Shown here: positions 23,172 to 24,338 of the stretch, in pieces
Numbering within the stretch: the stretch's first letter is position 1
Layout of the letters: each line of letters opens with the position of its first letter
Origin: an uncultured Clostridia bacterium
Lineage (GTDB): Bacteria > Bacillota > Clostridia > HGM11327
Reading direction: 5' to 3'
Assembly (NCBI GenBank): GCA_905210525.1
Contig: CAJLXE010000004.1
Location: 1-24,338, forward strand
Length of the DNA stretch: 24,338 bases
Program-made: the position numbers and the translations under genes
The notes under the pieces: model-generated
Databases searched by the model: none
What the model was told of the DNA's origin: nothing
The model's input: only the letters and a program-made list of their open reading frames with translations

Positions 23172-24161
23172 TCAATCACGAATTTCAAAAAAATCAGCAT
23201 CGCACCACGTTGAAACCATTATAAAATTCTGAGCCGTCTCCTTTATGTCCGTGACGCCGCCCTCGATATTTTTGCTTGTCATATGTCCGTTGCATCGGTT
23301 AATCACAATGAGCCGAAGCGTTGTCCCTATATACAGATATCTGCAATCCGAAGAACAGCAGAACGTCCGCACATATTCTGAATCTGCGTTTTTCCTCGAT
23401 TCCGCCGCATCAATAAGCTTATGCAATTCGGCACCGTTTTCTGCATTAAGACGTATATCTTCAATAAGCATTTTCAACTTCAACAGCCGTTCTTTTTTCC
23501 CGTTTTGCGCTGTAACAATACGTTTTCCCGTATAATCATATGCAGCCCACCCCATGAATCCGTCAAAAAATATTTGCCTGTTCTCCGTGTCAAGCCAAGC
23601 ATCCATCAACGTCTCCAAAAAACCAAATACAAAATACTCCGTAAAAGATTTGCCGTCATACCAAATCAAAGAATATACATAATCATCAACAGATGTAACA
23701 TCAGTTACTATTAAATATTTGTTGTTTTCTTTTTCAATATCGACTATTCTGCGTTCGTTGGACGAATACAATACATCGTACGAATTATCCGCCAATGAAT
23801 ATCTCCGCAATTCGCAAATACGTGTTTTTGTATTAAAAACCGGAATATATACATCATTGTTGCTCCCGAAACAGCCTATGCTCTCAATATTGCCTATGTG
23901 GTTACATCTTATATGCCACTTTCTCATGCTGAAATCGGTTGTGTTAAGCACATAAAAATCCCAACCGGTAGAAACCATTAAAAGCAATGTTTCATCTTCG
24001 GAAAAAGCACCGCTGTACACATAATATAATCCATCCGTTTCGGATAAAATATTAAGTCTTTTGTCGGTCAGTATGACTCTTTCCCCGGTATAAAAAGCAA
24101 TATAATTTTGACCTACCGTACACTCATAAGCATACGGAATTGATTTTCTTTTTATAACCAT
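23172..24161 (-). CDS. Unrecognised protein, possible beta-propeller
   Basis: I do not recognise this 329-residue protein. It has no signal peptide or span. Sequence is rich in short beta-strand-like stretches, aromatic and Asp-Gly turns: YVYSGAFSEDETLLLMVSTGWDFYVLN (about 46-72) and a closing repeat-like CSSDCRYLYIGTTLRLIVIN, which recall the SxDxxxLxxG rhythm of beta-propeller blades. A charged helical insert lies around 225-265. The ATG at 24161 has AAGGA 6 nt upstream; the extended frame to 24314 only translates the repeat region and is rejected. A TGATC/GATCA hairpin sits just upstream of the ribosome site. Role and partners are unknown. Confidence 0.7.
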   Translation of the reverse strand: MVIKRKSIPYAYECTVGQNYIAFYTGERVILTDKRLNILSETDGLYYVYSGAFSEDETLLLMVSTGWDFYVLNTTDFSMRKWHIRCNHIGNIESIGCFGSNNDVYIPVFNTKTRICELRRYSLADNSYDVLYSSNERRIVDIEKENNKYLIVTDVTSVDDYVYSLIWYDGKSFTEYFVFGFLETLMDAWLDTENRQIFFDGFMGWAAYDYTGKRIVTAQNGKKERLLKLKMLIEDIRLNAENGAELHKLIDAAESRKNADSEYVRTFCCSSDCRYLYIGTTLRLIVINRCNGHMTSKNIEGGVTDIKETAQNFIMVSTWCDADFFEIRD

Positions 24162-24169
24162 ACCGTTTC

Positions 24170-24338
24170 CTTCTTTGATCGCGTGAAGATCACAATGGGG
24201 TTTTATTGCGGCTTTGCCGCAAGCGTATAAGTAATGCGTAAAGCTGCGTTTCAATAAAATCTTCCTTGAGAAATAATAACGTGATTTTATTATAACACAA
24301 ATTGCTTTCCTCAAAAGCTTCGCTTTTGCGCAATTTGT
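24170..24338. repeat. Stem-loop repeat array, second locus, running off the window
   Basis: The stretch holds, in order: a right-arm-like AATGGGGTTTTATT with no left partner; a perfect 7-bp hairpin TTGCGGC-TTT-GCCGCAA (24206-24222); a stretch ending GCGTAAAGCTGCGTTTC that matches the end of the branched module at the first locus; a perfect 9-bp hairpin AATAAAATC/GATTTTATT (24253-24291) with a 21-nt loop starting TTCCTTG; linker ATAAC; and a nested pair, ACAAATTGC/GCAATTTGT (24297-24305 and 24330-24338) enclosing CAAAAGC-TTC-GCTTTTG (24312-24328). The order mirrors the first locus and the array probably continues beyond the window. Confidence 0.8.

Noticed and set aside
24162..24314. N-terminal extension of the last minus-strand gene
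   Set aside because: It only translates repeat sequence; the ATG at 24161 has a good ribosome site and the extension has the same RKILLK-type wording as the array shadow.

Overview
The window reads as chromosome of a Gram-positive, anaerobic Clostridia-type bacterium (Bacillota). The basis is the pta-ackA acetate pathway, MurC and alanine racemase for peptidoglycan, TTG/GTG starts behind strong AGGAGG sites, textbook sigma-A promoters, rho-independent terminators, a CotH-family lipoprotein and a DUF1287 protein of Firmicutes type. Genus cannot be fixed from the sequence. No rRNA, tRNA, CRISPR array or intact transposase was seen.

Layout. Positions 1-228 are AT-rich with no gene. From 275 to 14365 every gene lies on the minus strand. 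In transcription order: a sigma-A promoter (14541-14569) and about 170 nt leader; an iron-type alcohol dehydrogenase; a YfbR-like HD 5'-nucleotidase; a TVP38/DedA-like membrane protein; a single-span unknown protein; an ABC ATPase and its ABC-2 permease; a terminator (8632-8669); then murC, ruvC, ruvA and a CotH-family lipoprotein. A promoter at 4397-4425 starts pta-ackA. Another at 2015-2043 starts alr plus a small membrane protein, ended by a strong terminator (229-257). ruvB is not next to ruvA.

From 14.6 to 17.9 kb there is a divergent alpha/beta-hydrolase gene on plus, a PspC-domain gene with its own promoter over a perfect palindrome, and a 681-residue right-handed beta-helix protein (possible carbohydrate-active enzyme, no signal peptide, TTG start).

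From 17.9 to 19.7 kb the character changes: an array of stem-loops, an adenine-rich NERD-domain gene driven by a perfect-consensus promoter, and a gene-poor stretch with apparent gene debris (a GrpB-like C-terminal fragment). Then follow a MATE efflux gene (plus) and, on minus, a DUF1287 protein, peptidase T and an unrecognised possible beta-propeller protein. The stem-loop family returns at 24.2-24.34 kb and runs off the window.

The most unusual content is this repeat family. At least five hairpins carry a conserved TTCCTTG-type start of a 21-22 nt loop, while their arms differ from copy to copy yet stay complementary. Hairpins are joined by fixed linkers, and a branched module occurs in the same order at both loci. 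Linkers carry TATAAT boxes reading leftward, and the last unit of the first array abuts the NERD promoter. This looks like a structured repeat under selection for pairing; its function is unknown.
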